Shown in pieces: positions 1 through 10,603 of a DNA stretch of 64,000 nt. Made by a program: the position numbers and the translations under genes. Position 1 is the first letter of the stretch; each line of letters opens with the position of its first letter. The notes under the pieces were generated by a model, which saw nothing but the letters and a program-made list of their open reading frames with translations, was not told the DNA's origin and ran no database searches. The stretch is taken from contig NC_064438.1 of NCBI RefSeq assembly GCF_023343835.1, positions 59,525,078 to 59,589,077 of the forward strand, given 5' to 3'. The stretch is from Lagopus muta (taxonomy: Eukaryota > Chordata > Aves > Galliformes > Phasianidae).

Positions 1-382
1 ATCTTGTGATCAAAGAGCTACTGCCCAGTGTGGTAGCCTGGTCTCTGAGCAATGGCAGAGCAGTGTATGGAGTGTGCAGACCTGTTCAGGATCAGTTCTG
101 CTGACTTATGCCTGCGGTTTAATTGGAGCTCTCCCTTTGGCAAAGAGCCTGCTGCTTTTGAGAACCATTTCATACTGAACAGCTGAATTCTGTGTGTTGT
201 GTATTGCAGTGACTCTTCTACCTCCACGTTCGGTTGTACGACTGCAAATGCCTGAAGAGCTGCACTGGTGCAATGGCTCTCAAGCTTGACGATATTGGGC
301 AGTGCAGAAGAATGCAGTCATTTGAGCTGCGCTTTCCTCCCAGCCGTGCTGAAGCTGGGATTGACGTTGCAATCTCTTGCAG

Positions 383-3300
383 GTGGGAGACCTCGTGTGC
401 GTCATCGATATGCCGCCTCAGGAGCTGAGCCCCCGCTGGAGAGGCAAGCACGGCTTTCAGGTAGGCACAAGCTTCAGACGTGAGAGCGCAACTTGGGTCG
501 AGGCAGGAATCTCAGCTTAGAGCTGCCCTGCCTGCACAGCATGGCTCCACATGGAAAATGGTTTCCCTGTGTTGGTGTCAGGGGACTTTGCCTTTTGCTG
601 TGGGCTTAGGCCAGAGCTGAAAGTTGGTCTTTGTAGGAAACTGCCTCCTCAATTAACTTAGAAAGAAGAGCCCTCACAGCATGCATCAGGTCACGGCCAC
701 TGAACCGCACCTTTGGAAATGCAGCAGCTAGGACACGTGTTTCAGTGTCTCTGAGCACTTGTGCTTGCACCCATGCGGAAGGTGAAGTCAGTGTCTTTTA
801 GGAAGTCGCTGCCTGTCAGCCGAGATGAGGCAGGGTAACAGAGCCTCTGTGTGCTTGCTGCTGCTGCTGGCTGCAGAAGGCTGGGTAGCTCAGAGCTGGA
901 GATGGCAGCTGCATCTCAGTCAGCAAGCAGAAAGTTCATAGGCTGTGCTAACTCAGATCTAGCTGCATCAATCTATCATAATATATAGCTTCTGTATGAA
1001 GTCTTTCCCTTCGGGCACACTTGATATTTAGGGGTGCATAGCACACTTGTCCTTTCCCCGCTCCATACACAGTTTTATGGATATTTGCCTGCCAATTTGG
1101 AATAATTATTAATTTTAAGCAGGCCATTTTTTTGTTGGATTGTCTTACGGAGCATCCGGCAGGCACGTTATGAGGAAAATGTGATGTTTGAACAGTTCAG
1201 GCCTGAGAAACGCTGCCTTCAGTATCACACCTCTCTTCTTCTTCTTGTTACAGGTTGGATTTTTCCCTGGTGAGTGCGTGGAGCTCATTAACGGAAAAAT
1301 CCCGGAGTCTCTCATCAATTCGGTGCCAAAGCCAGGTACGGATGATCCATTTGATGGTGCAGGGAAGCAAAATGGAGTCTTTTTTGGGTGTGTTCCATGT
1401 TTAATACCTCCCTTATCCTTCCCACGTTATCCTGTGTGCTGATGATCCTTCATGCATAGCACGGGGCGTATGGCTGGTGTTTGTAGGCAGTGAGAATGAG
1501 GGAAGGCAAAGGTAGTTCTCCTGCAAGTCAGTACGAGGCTGAGAACAGCCAGCGTCCCTGGTGGACAGATAGAGGTCTGGTTGTGCTAGTGCTTCTGTGC
1601 TTGATCAGAACGTGGCTTTTCAAGAGGGTCCTTAATGCGCAGGTTGAGCAAGCTAAGCAAGAGGAGTGCATTAAACTCCATCAGAACGTGCAGAGATTTG
1701 GCCCAGTCCTCCTGTGTTTATGACTGGAGCTGGGGAAATCCTAGAATCCTTGTAGAATGGCTTGGCATGGAAGGGAGCTCAAGGATCATCAAGCTCCAAG
1801 CCCCCTGCCTCAAGCTGGGCTGCCAACCAAGCTCCACATTTAATGTGGGACTGGACCAGGCTGCCCAGGGCCCCATCCAGTCTGGCCTTGGACTCCTCCA
1901 GGGTTGGGGAAAATCCATTTTGGTACGCACTTGCTCATCATGTTCTTCCCGTTTTGAGGTGCTCTGTAGAATGTGTTGTGCTCGGCCTCGTCCAACGGAG
2001 CCAAACCTGAGATGAACTGGTTTCTTCCTTTTGTTGTGCAGTGCCAAAGAAGCGCGGCAAGCTCCTCACCTTCCTTCGTTCCGTGGTGAAGGCCCGGCCA
2101 AAGCAACGGAAAGAGCGGGAGGTGGAGAAGGAGAGGGTGTTCGGCCGTGACCTGGGAGAGCATCTTCTCCACTCTGGTCGTGATGGTAAGGGACAGCCCA
2201 TTCCTGAGAGCCTCCCTGTTTGGGAACCTAAAGCTGAAAGGGAGATGGTATCTAGCAAGGGGCAGGTTGATACCAATGGAGAAACGGGGAATGGGAGTTG
2301 ACGACTGAAAGATAAAGTGAGTAGGTGATGGCTGCAAGGGAAATGCTCCTAAGGGACAAGCACATTTGTATTTGCTTAAAGCAAAGCCTGTAAGCCAATC
2401 CCCTGGTAGCCTGAAAAGAAAGGAAGCCTTTTGGCCAAAGAGAGTGTCCTGCCTCAGTTTCCCAGCTCCTTCCGGGCGTGAGATTTTCCACCTCCATTCC
2501 CGTGGGAGCTGTGATGGGACTTGCAATGTCTGCGGCTTCCCCGGAATTACTTTCTCCAGGCTGATTCCTAGGTCCTGGCATTTCTGGAACGCAAGGAACA
2601 CATCTCTGTCCAGTTTCCTCAGCAGCTCCTGCAGAGGTGTCTCTGACAGCTGTCCCCTTCAAGGAAGAACACAGCAGTAGCCTGGCTGGGCTTAGTGGAT
2701 GGGATGTGGCGGGAGCGTAGCCTGAGCCAGGACTTGAATGAGGAGCTCCAGTAACCGCCGGCACGTGTTCTTTAGTCCCCCAGGTCCTCCAGAGCTGCGC
2801 CGAGTTCATCGAGCAGCATGGCGTGGTGCAGGGGATATACCGCCTGTCCGGCGTGGCGTCCAACGTCCAGAGACTGCGGTAAGAGTGCTGCGACTGACAG
2901 ACACAGCTGCCAGCAGGGGCACGTGCCCTGTTGCGGGTGTTCAGAGGCCTGTGGGCCATGCCTTAGCACCAAGAGAAGGTCTCCTTTGGGAACATCCCAT
3001 CCAGCGCGGCTGACGTGGTGCTGGTGGCCGAGTGGTTGTGTTCTCCTGTACATCAGGAAGCCCTTCCAACTCTTGATTGCATTGGGTGTGGCTTTTGACT
3101 TGCTTTCCTCTTTCTCAACCGTTTTCGTGTCCTTCTCTGCAGCCAGGAATTTGAGTCTGAGCAGGTTCCTGAGCTAACCGTCCGCGACGTTCACAGCGCG
3201 AGCTCCCTCTGCAAAATGTACTTCAGGGAGCTCCCGACCCCCCTGCTGACCGACCAGCTGTACGACAAGTTCTCGGTAAGCACAAGGCAACGCCTTTCCT

Positions 3301-6300
3301 TTCCCTCTTCCCTGGGCCTCTTGGGAGATGGCTGCAGCAGTGCCCCAGCTCTGAGGCCCTTCTTCTGTTAGCGCCACGGGGTTTACTCGCATGTCTTTGC
3401 CACATCCTGCATTGTGCTGATGCCACTTCTGGTGGCCCCAGGAGGTGGTTATTTCCATATTCACAATGCTTACGAGAATTCCTGTGTTGTTTGTTTGTTT
3501 GTTTGTTTTTTGCTATTCCCAACTATTTCTGGAACGGGAAGGGAATTAATAGCCAAGGGTACTTGGAGATGAATGCCCCCTGCGAGGAGCTGAGCTGCCC
3601 AACCAGGCTGTAAACCGGCCCGGTGCTTGGACTCCTTGGCCGTGGTGGCACCAGCTGCGTGCCGCTATGTTCGCCAGTTGCCTCTGGGGAGGCCTAAAAT
3701 CTTTCTCAGTGCTGACCAGCAGCGCGCTGTGCCCATGGTTCCCGACCCTGCGGCAGGTATCTCGCCTGATTTGTGTCTCAATCCCTTTCTGCCCTTTTCC
3801 AGGATGCTGTTGGTGCCACTACGGAGGAGGAGCGGCTGGTCAGAATGCGGGACGTCATCCAGCAGCTGCCCGCTCCTCACTACAGGTCAGTGCTGCCCTC
3901 AGCCTGCTGAGCTCAGCCCTGCTGCACTTCAGAGGGCAAAGTGCAATTCCAGGCTTTGTCTCACGCGAGCAACGGGATGCCTGGGTGTGCTGAAACACTG
4001 CATGGGGTTAATTGATGGGGTCAGTTCCTGGGCACGGGGCACGCTTGGTGCAGCTGATGGCTGTGGCTGTGCTGTGCTGGTGCTGGGTTCTGCAGCGTGG
4101 CACTTGGTCAAGTTGGATCTACTTCATCTTCAGCATCAGTAGCACTAATAACAACTAGTGTGAATTGAGGTTTGCTTTGTGAGTCGCAGCACGGGATGCT
4201 GGCTGGTGCTGAACATTTGCCTCTCTTGTTTCCCAGGACCTTGGCGTATCTGATGAGACACTTGGCCTGTCTGGCTGGGCACTGCTCCACCACAAACATG
4301 CATGCGAAGAACTTAGCAATTGTGTGGGCTCCAAACCTCTTAAGGTAAACTTCTTTTTCCGTTTCAACAGAACGCTTACATCTGTTCTCCAGTAGAATAA
4401 AGCAGTCCTCCCTTCTGCACCACATGTGCTCTTCTCCTGTAAAATCTGCAGTGAGTGGCTGACAGCAGAGCAGGAGCCTGGACTGTTCTCCAACCCCACG
4501 TGGGCACAATTTCTAGCTGAGCATTGCTGCTCTCTTGTTTAGATGGGACTGGTGTGTCCTTGATCAGCCAGGAGAACTTCTTCAGTGGCATCACTGCCCA
4601 CTGCGGAAGTCTCCAGAGAACAAATGTGACAGCTTTGGGCTGCAGTAATTCAGACCTGGGGAAGCGATCTTGGCTGAATGACTTCTAAAACCTGCCTTTT
4701 CTACAGATCACAGCAGAGCGAGTCTGCCTGCGCCAGTGGGAGAGCTGCCTGCACGGAACTGCAGACGCAGTCGTCTGTGGTGGAATTCATCATCGACCAC
4801 ACAGACGTCCTCTTCTGCTCCACATCTGGACCTGACATGGCAGGTGGAGCAGGTGAGTGTCTTCCTCCATTAGCTTTATCTTGGTCCTGTCACCGTCACT
4901 ATGATGTCTTGGAAGCAGGTGAAGCTTGGTGAAAGTGTGGCAGCGAAGTTTTCTGAGTTCACCATACCTGCTTTCTAGGGTTTTTGTTTGCCTGTTTCGA
5001 TACAGGGAGCTGCTCTTAATTATGACTTCATCCTTTGCCATAGACACATGTCTGAGCACATGGTTATTTTGAGCTGCTCTTCTTGCAGCGGCTTGGTTAA
5101 GCAAGTCTGAGGAAAACACAGCAGCTCCCCCGGACCTGTGATGGCTGTGCTGCCGCTTTCTGATCCTGGCTCTCACCTGTGGTTTTCCCTTCCAGGGCAC
5201 AGTTCTCTCTCAGGGCCCCAGTCTGTGCAGGCGTCTTCTCCTGCTACAGAGCTGCTTAGCCTGGAGGAGGCGCAGGCACGGAGGCGAGGCCACAGCAGCT
5301 CTCCTGTGGTTGTGACTGAGAGCAGGGACATAGAGGTGGAAGAAGGCCCCGCAGCTGTACGGGGGAAATTCCACACAGTCATCGACTTTCCATCTGAAAG
5401 GTAAAGAGGACTTTGTTTTCCAGCAGCTATCATCACTGTTTGGGTGGCTTGTGTTTGTTTTGTCCCCACTATTTCTAGTGCCTAAACTTGTGGAAACTAG
5501 ATTTAATGAATGGTGCCTGAAGTGTTGCAGTGAATCTCCACTCCACTTTGGACTGTGAGATTGAACTAACATTCAGTTGCCTGACGGGCTGAGTTTAGCC
5601 ACACAAGGCTGCCGTTCCTTCCTTGCTGGGCAGGCAGTCACGAGATGCACAAAGCCACGCTGACGTCTACCCTGGACTGTGCTGGATGTACCTGGAAACG
5701 TTGGGGTTTTCCGGACTTCACGGCCACGTGCCTGAAACCAATTCCTGTTCTCCTGAAAGCAGAGCTGTTGGTCAGACCTGCTGGCACGAGAAACTAGACA
5801 TGGCAGTGAGATGGGCCGATGAGCTGTCAGAGTCAGAGTCAGAGATGCTTTTGACGTTCCTTTATGGCTGTGCAATTCCTCAGCCAGCAGTTATGCCTGC
5901 CAACTCAGTCAAAGCCTTCCTTTAGGCGCTGTCCTGTACAGGTGTGTGGAGCCTGTGGACCTCACGTGCTCTGCATCTTGCTTGACACAGTTGAGGGGAA
6001 TTTAGCCAGCAAGACTTCAGGGCTGAGCTGTAGGAATGGAACCATCCCTCCACTGCTTGAAATGGAGCGAGTTTCTAAGCTGTGTTTCAGCAGGAACCAG
6101 GCGGTGCTAGGAACAAGCAACTGTTGGCAAGAGCTCAGTGCAGGTCTTCCCTCACTCTGCTCCACGCACGGCTCACACCATTCCCTGTTTTCTCTCTCCA
6201 GACCAAGTCCGCCCACCATGATAAAGGAATCACCAGCTGGCTGTTGGTGTTCCTGCTTCAGCCTGGGAAAACCATCTTCTGGGGCCAAACGCCAGCCACA

Positions 6301-6963
6301 GCGCCGTCCCAGGGAGCCCTCAGAAATAGAAATCGTAGTGCTGGCAGGTAAGGGTGCAAATCCAGCTTTCAACGCCTTGCTTTTCAGCAACATAGAATTC
6401 TTGCTGTCAGTGGGCTTGTATCTACTTCCAGCGTTCCAACCCATACCTGACACCTTTAGTTCACCTGTGATCAAGAACCACTTTTGTAATTCAGCTTGTG
6501 AAAGTTTGGCACTAACCCCTGTGTATCCTTCCTAGATGAACTGAGCCCTTGTCCACCCAGAAGAGCCGGAGCAAGTAGCGAAGCTGGGCTGTGTGCTTCC
6601 CCCAGTGGAGAGCTCTTGGGAAGCACAAATGGCTGCGGTTCACATGACAGCCTTCCATGTAACAACAGTGATGGAGAGAGGGAGCTCATCCAAGTTCAAG
6701 CCCTCATTTCTCCCGGCTCTGCTGAAGATGCTGACCTGAGCCCGCCAGGCACCACAGTCACCAGCCTGGACTGTGACCTGGCGCCTTTGCAGTGCAGCCC
6801 AGCCCAAGCACAGTCCGAGTGCCCCGACAGCAGCACCTCTGTGCAGGAGCAGGTCGGCATCACCGATGAGAAGCCGTGCCTCTTGGAGGGGGGCTTAGAA
6901 TCAGGCCCTCAGTCCCAGGCACCGTGCAGCGGATCTGACAGCTCTGAGCCACTCTCTCCGTGA
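383..6963 (+). CDS. ARHGAP32-like Rho GTPase-activating protein, gene A, 3' part (exons joined)
   Basis: These are the SH3 second half, RhoGAP and C-terminal exons of a gene whose 5' exons lie left of the window. Exons: 383-460, 1254-1335, 2042-2185, 2776-2878, 3143-3275, 3803-3885, 4237-4344, 4707-4852, 5196-5400, 6202-6347, 6536-6963. All junctions are GT-AG and phase-compatible with no internal stop. The translation shows the SH3 end (GFFPGECVELI), a basic linker, then RhoGAP with the arginine finger in GIYRLSG, the Lys of SLCKMYFRELP and the Asn of IVWAPNLL. The RhoGAP family stimulates GTP hydrolysis by Rho, Rac and Cdc42 at membranes or the cytoskeleton. The order and the linker after RhoGAP (LLSLEEAQARR, RGKFHTVIDFPSER) fit ARHGAP32 better than its paralogue ARHGAP33. 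The stop at 6961 removes the long tail of the family. Expression is not shown by sequence. Confidence 0.85.
1733..1920 (-). mobile_element. CR1 LINE 3' fragment (unit copies at 16474-16661 and 31215-31402)
   Basis: The reverse complement carries the conserved CR1 tail: hallmarks on the plus strand are AGAATCCTTGTAGAATGGC, the GGAAGGGAGCTCAAGGATCATC block and GACCAGGCTGCCCAGGGCCC. It is intronic, between the 1254 and 2042 exons. Confidence 0.85.
3485..3511 (+). repeat. (GTTT)n microsatellite (copies at 18226-18252 and 32967-32993)
   Basis: About six GTTT units lie in the intron before the 3803 exon. The length is the same in all three units, which is notable for a normally unstable microsatellite and supports very recent duplication. 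Confidence 0.8.
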
Positions 6964-7035
6964 CCTTTCCATCCAAGAGAGGACGATTCCCACCTTTACC
7001 TGGACCTCTCACGCCCTTCTGTCCTTTCCTTTAAT
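6964..7035 (+). pseudogene. Decayed continuation of the ARHGAP32 reading frame after the stop
   Basis: Reading on in frame past the TGA gives SHLYLDLSRPS, which resembles the ARHGAP32 segment following SSEPVSP (SPFFTLDLSPT). The stop codon therefore seems to sit inside what was coding sequence. The same holds at about 21,705-21,776 and 36,349-36,420. Confidence 0.5.
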
Positions 7036-7041
7036 AATAAA
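7036..7041 (+). terminator. Poly(A) signal AATAAA, gene A
   Basis: An exact AATAAA lies 73 bases after the stop codon of gene A, followed by GT-rich sequence near 7,070. It is the only good polyadenylation signal close to the stop, so the 3' untranslated region is short. Confidence 0.8.
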
Positions 7042-7384
7042 AGCACACTCGTGCTCACTCAACACCTTGAATGCCTGTGGAGTCTTCATTCACGAGGACT
7101 GGGATGAATGCAACACACAGCAAGGCACCTCAGCTTGCAACGCTGAGGCTGCAGGGTGCATGAAGCAGAGCTCCAGGTTTGTTCCCGTTTTGTCTGGCTT
7201 CGGGATGTCTGCAGCTCCCATTTGGTACGGTAGCAAATAATCTCTAGCATCCTGGATGCTGCTTGTGATAACCCCAAGCTTCCTGGCGGTGGCTTTGTGA
7301 TGCCCTTCAGGGCTTTTTGATGCACTGTGATGCCTTGGCTGCTCCCTAACACCTTTCTCCTCCAGCTGCGTCCATTCCTGGCTC

Positions 7385-7627
7385 TCAATCTCCCAATCTG
7401 CAGTTGGCTGAGCCACCACACGTGGGAGCGGTCGTTGGGAGCCGGCTGTTGGAGGCGCGGCAGACCTCGGTGGCAGCCGTTGCTGTCCTGGCAGCAGTGA
7501 GGCGGAAGCTGAGGCACGACGGGAGCGAGTGCTGAGGGCAGCTCTGCCGGAGGTGTGCGGGAGAGCGGTCGCGGGACAGGGAGAGGAGCCCTGCGCGGCC
7601 CCAAGCAAGGGGAGATGGCCGAAAAGG
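7385..7627 (+). promoter_or_regulatory. GC-rich promoter-like block, shortened copy (unit 2 copy at 22126-22368)
   Basis: A CpG-rich stretch with one TTGGCTGAG inverted CCAAT-like site and no TATA box. It is the truncated counterpart of the longer unit 3 block (36,782-37,214), having lost about 230 bases. Its location 2.9 kb before the candidate first coding exon makes it a plausible promoter for gene B. No transcription evidence is available from sequence. Confidence 0.35.
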
Positions 7628-7857
7628 GGAGCACGGGAAGTTCCGCCCGTGGGTGAGAAGGGAGGTCTTTATGGTGAGGATGGCGCAGCTCTGGAACAGG
7701 CTGCCCAGGGAGGCTGTGGCTTCTCCTTGTCTGGAGATATTCCACAACCGCCTGGACGCCCACCTGCGCAGCCTGCTGTAGGAGCCTGTTTTGCAGGGGT
7801 GTTGGACTCAGTGATCCCTGGAGGTCCTTCCAGGCCCAGTTCTGTGCTTCTGTGATG
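7628..7857 (+). mobile_element. CR1 LINE 3' fragment, sense (copy at 22369-22598)
   Basis: The sequence encodes the CR1 ORF2 C terminus in part (AQLWNRLPREAVAS-type peptide in the diverged unit 3 copy) and ends with the CR1 tail TTCTGTGCTTCTGTGATG. It lies directly downstream of the GC-rich promoter-like block. In unit 3 it is split by the 4.34-kb insertion (37,215-37,352 and 41,694-41,790). Confidence 0.85.
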
Positions 7858-10476
7858 TTACTCCTTGCTTCTTGCAGCAGCACGGTGTTTCAGAAGAGAG
7901 AAAAGCATGGCGGGCATCAACTGGATTTCTGTGGCTGGTAAAGCTGTGCCGAGAACTGGGCTGACTGCTGCCCCTGGAAATGTGTGCAAAGTCTGCAGAG
8001 GCAGAGGAATGACTTTTCTCTCAAAAGTTGAGCTTGTCTAAGGTAGGTCACTGCTGGGAGAGCTTCTGCTTTAAAGCATCAAGTTGTATAAGTAAGGTAA
8101 TTTAAAAAGCAAGCTTGCCAGTTCTTTTTTACCTAAGTGATTTTTTAGCACGGGAAGGTTGGAGAGGCTTTTTGCGAACCGAAGATGGAGGGAGGAAAAG
8201 CAAGTGAAAGGCACGCTGTGCACAGCCAGCACACAGCACCTGCACCATTGCCCTGCACAAAGGAGGAGCAGCTCAGCAAGCTTGGCCTGGGCCATGGAAG
8301 GGAGCGTGCAAACGTCTGGAGCAGCCCCAGATGGGCTGGTTCTGCAGGTTGCTGTCTGCTGCTGTTTTCTCACATCCTGTTGCTCGGGGGTGGATTTGTT
8401 CATGTTCAGAGCTAGCAGGAAGCTCGCAAAGCCCTTTGTTTCAGCTGTCCCAAGGCTTTGATCCCTGGCTGCTGGGATGGGGCGTTTGAGGAGTGATGCC
8501 TGTGCTGTTGTCCAGCCAAGCTTTGGGGGTGAGTCTCGTTACCAGGGCATGTCTGACAGGACTGAGGGTGGGGGACCGGGCCAGTGGCACTTTGCTCTCG
8601 GTCTCGGTGTTTGTCTTTGCTCAGAAGGGCAGGTGGTGAACCTCACGAGCCAAAGCCTGCAGATGGGGTTTGCGGAGAAAGAGGTCCTGCAGGCCTTGTG
8701 TGGCAGCCACGGAGCTGGAGCGAGGCTGCGTCAGTGTAAAAGCCCAGCAATGCACAGAGGTGTGAAGGTGAGCTGTGGGCTCGAGTATCACAAGAGGGGG
8801 TGTGCATGGTCAGGGCTTGGATGCTTCTGTGTGTTTGAAGTGACTGTGGGGTAGTTAGCACTGCTGGGTGAGCTTGAGTGTCTGGAACAAGTGTGACGTG
8901 TCTTCCAGTTGCACGCTGTGTTCTTCCTGTTGTGTTGAGCTCTTGAGCTCCAGCCCTAAGTGAGGATGCAAGCGCTACTGCAGAAGGAACGGGTTGAGAT
9001 TGGAAATGCAGTGCAAAGGGCTGGAGACAGCAGGAGCTGGGATGTGATCATGCCCCTGTACTCAGCTCTGGTGAGTCCTCACCTTGAGTGCTGTGTTCAG
9101 TTCTGGGTCCCTGACTACAAGAAGGACACTGAATCCCCGAGATATTGCCAGAGAAGAGCAGTGAAGCTGTGAAGAGTGTAGAGCACCAGTCTCATGGGGA
9201 GCGGCTGGCTGAGAGAACTGGGATTATTTAGCCTGGAGAAGAGGAGGCTCAGGGCAGACCTTATCCCTCTCTACAATGAGCTGAAGAGAGATTATGTCGA
9301 GGTGGGGGTCGTCTTATTCTCCCGTGTCAGTAGCGATAGGACTGGGGGGAACGGCCTCAAGTTGCACGGGGGGAGATTGAGGCTGGACGTTAAGAAACGC
9401 TTCTCCACAGGAGTGCCCAGGGAGGTGATGGAGTTACTGTCCCTGCAGGTGTTCAAGAAACGTTAGACGTGGCTTAGTGGGGAATATTGGTGGTAGGTGG
9501 ACGGTTGGACTGGATGATCTTGGAGATCTTTTGCAAGCTTGCTAATTCTATGATTCTGTGAAAGGCATCTGCTGGGCGAGTGCTTTGGTGGGTGAGCATC
9601 CGGCTGCTGGACAGCAGGCAGCTGTTGTCTGTGCAGACAGCCACATCCATGGGGAGTGGAGGCTTTTTCACCTTAGCCTTGTCTTTCATGTCTCACGTGC
9701 AGTAAGTCCTGTTGTTACACACAGCATCTTGGGGGCAACCTTGATTTCTGCAGCCCCGAGCTTTGTGGCACGAGAGCTCTCAGCCATGCTTCTCCCTGTG
9801 ATGTGTGACCGTATGGAAGGCCTCGCAGAAGCCTGGGTAGGTGATGGCAGTCGCTCCTCCTTTCCCCAGCGATGCTGGAAATAGCGTGGAACGGGACGGG
9901 GGGACATCCCAGCCGTGGGTTCCTCTCAGCAGGACTGAGCGGCTGTTCTGATCCTCGTGTTTGAACTTGAGGGAATCTGATGCTGAGTAGAGAAATGAGG
10001 GGCTTGTTCATAAAGAAGAAAAGACTGTGTCGCATCTTGTGGTGCAGGATGTTCTCCGAACTGCTGCTAACAGTGCCCAGGATGCTCCCTTTTTGATGGG
10101 GAGAGGTTTAGCAGGGATTTCTTAAATGAAAATAGTTTGTCGTGTAATTTCCTTTTCATCGACCTTTCATGCTACTTCTTGATAAGTTATCTTTGGATTC
10201 TCAATTAATATTTATTATTGAAGAGAACTGAAGAGAATACGTACGCACCCTGCGCCTTCATCTGCACCGAGAATCTTCTGAACATCTTTGCACCGTTTCT
10301 TCTTGGCCCTGAGATGAAGCTGTGTGCAATATGGGCTTGGATGCATTTTCAGTCCGGTGCAGGACACGTAACCCTCATCTGAGTTGTCGTGCTGACAAGA
10401 ACAACACAGTAGCAAATTTTACAGGGTTGCGTGCTTTACTTTACTTTTTTTTTTTTTTTTTTTTCCCCCCCTCCAG
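7858..10476. other. Intergenic or 5' intron of gene B
   Basis: It contains the sense CR1 fragment at 8,965-9,560 and otherwise anonymous sequence. Short open frames (for example 8,477-8,854) are not conserved with anything I recognise. The run from 9,600 to 10,430 shows no repeat or exon I can support. Confidence 0.4.
8965..9560 (+). mobile_element. CR1 LINE 3' fragment, sense (copy at 23706-24301)
   Basis: Peptide fragments such as [23 protein letters not shown] and [18 protein letters not shown] are CR1 ORF2 C-terminal signatures. The fragment ends with TTCTATGATTCTGTG. Frameshifts and stops show it is dead. Confidence 0.9.
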
Positions 10477-10603
10477 TCATAATCATGGAACCACAGAAGC
10501 GTTACCCAGGCAGAAGGAGCCTTTGTCACCTGGACTTCCTACCAACGACACAGGCAGTGGAAGTCAGCATCCCAAGCATCCATGAAACCCCTGCACAGGA
10601 CTG
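10477..10603 (+). other. Candidate first coding exon of gene B (copy in gene C at 25218-25344)
   Basis: A 21-base T run and C tract precede an AG at 10,475-10,476, an unusually strong polypyrimidine tract. The ATG lies at 10,485-10,487 and the donor GTGAGA at 10,604. The exon encodes 39 codons plus two bases. Its end (HETPAQDW) resembles the ARHGAP32 N-terminal segment ending RPDW. The acceptor implies at least one upstream untranslated exon, which I could not place. Confidence 0.4.

Noticed and set aside
1840-2959. Minus-strand frames of 235-253 codons (also in units 2 and 3)
   Set aside because: They overlap CR1 and the antisense of RhoGAP exons and cross introns, with no recognisable domain.
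5864-6535. 223-codon plus-strand frame through intron and exon 6202-6347
   Set aside because: It reads the exon in the coding frame (ESPAGCWCSCFSLGK) but continues through introns. The exon is accounted for in gene A; the rest is intronic read-through.
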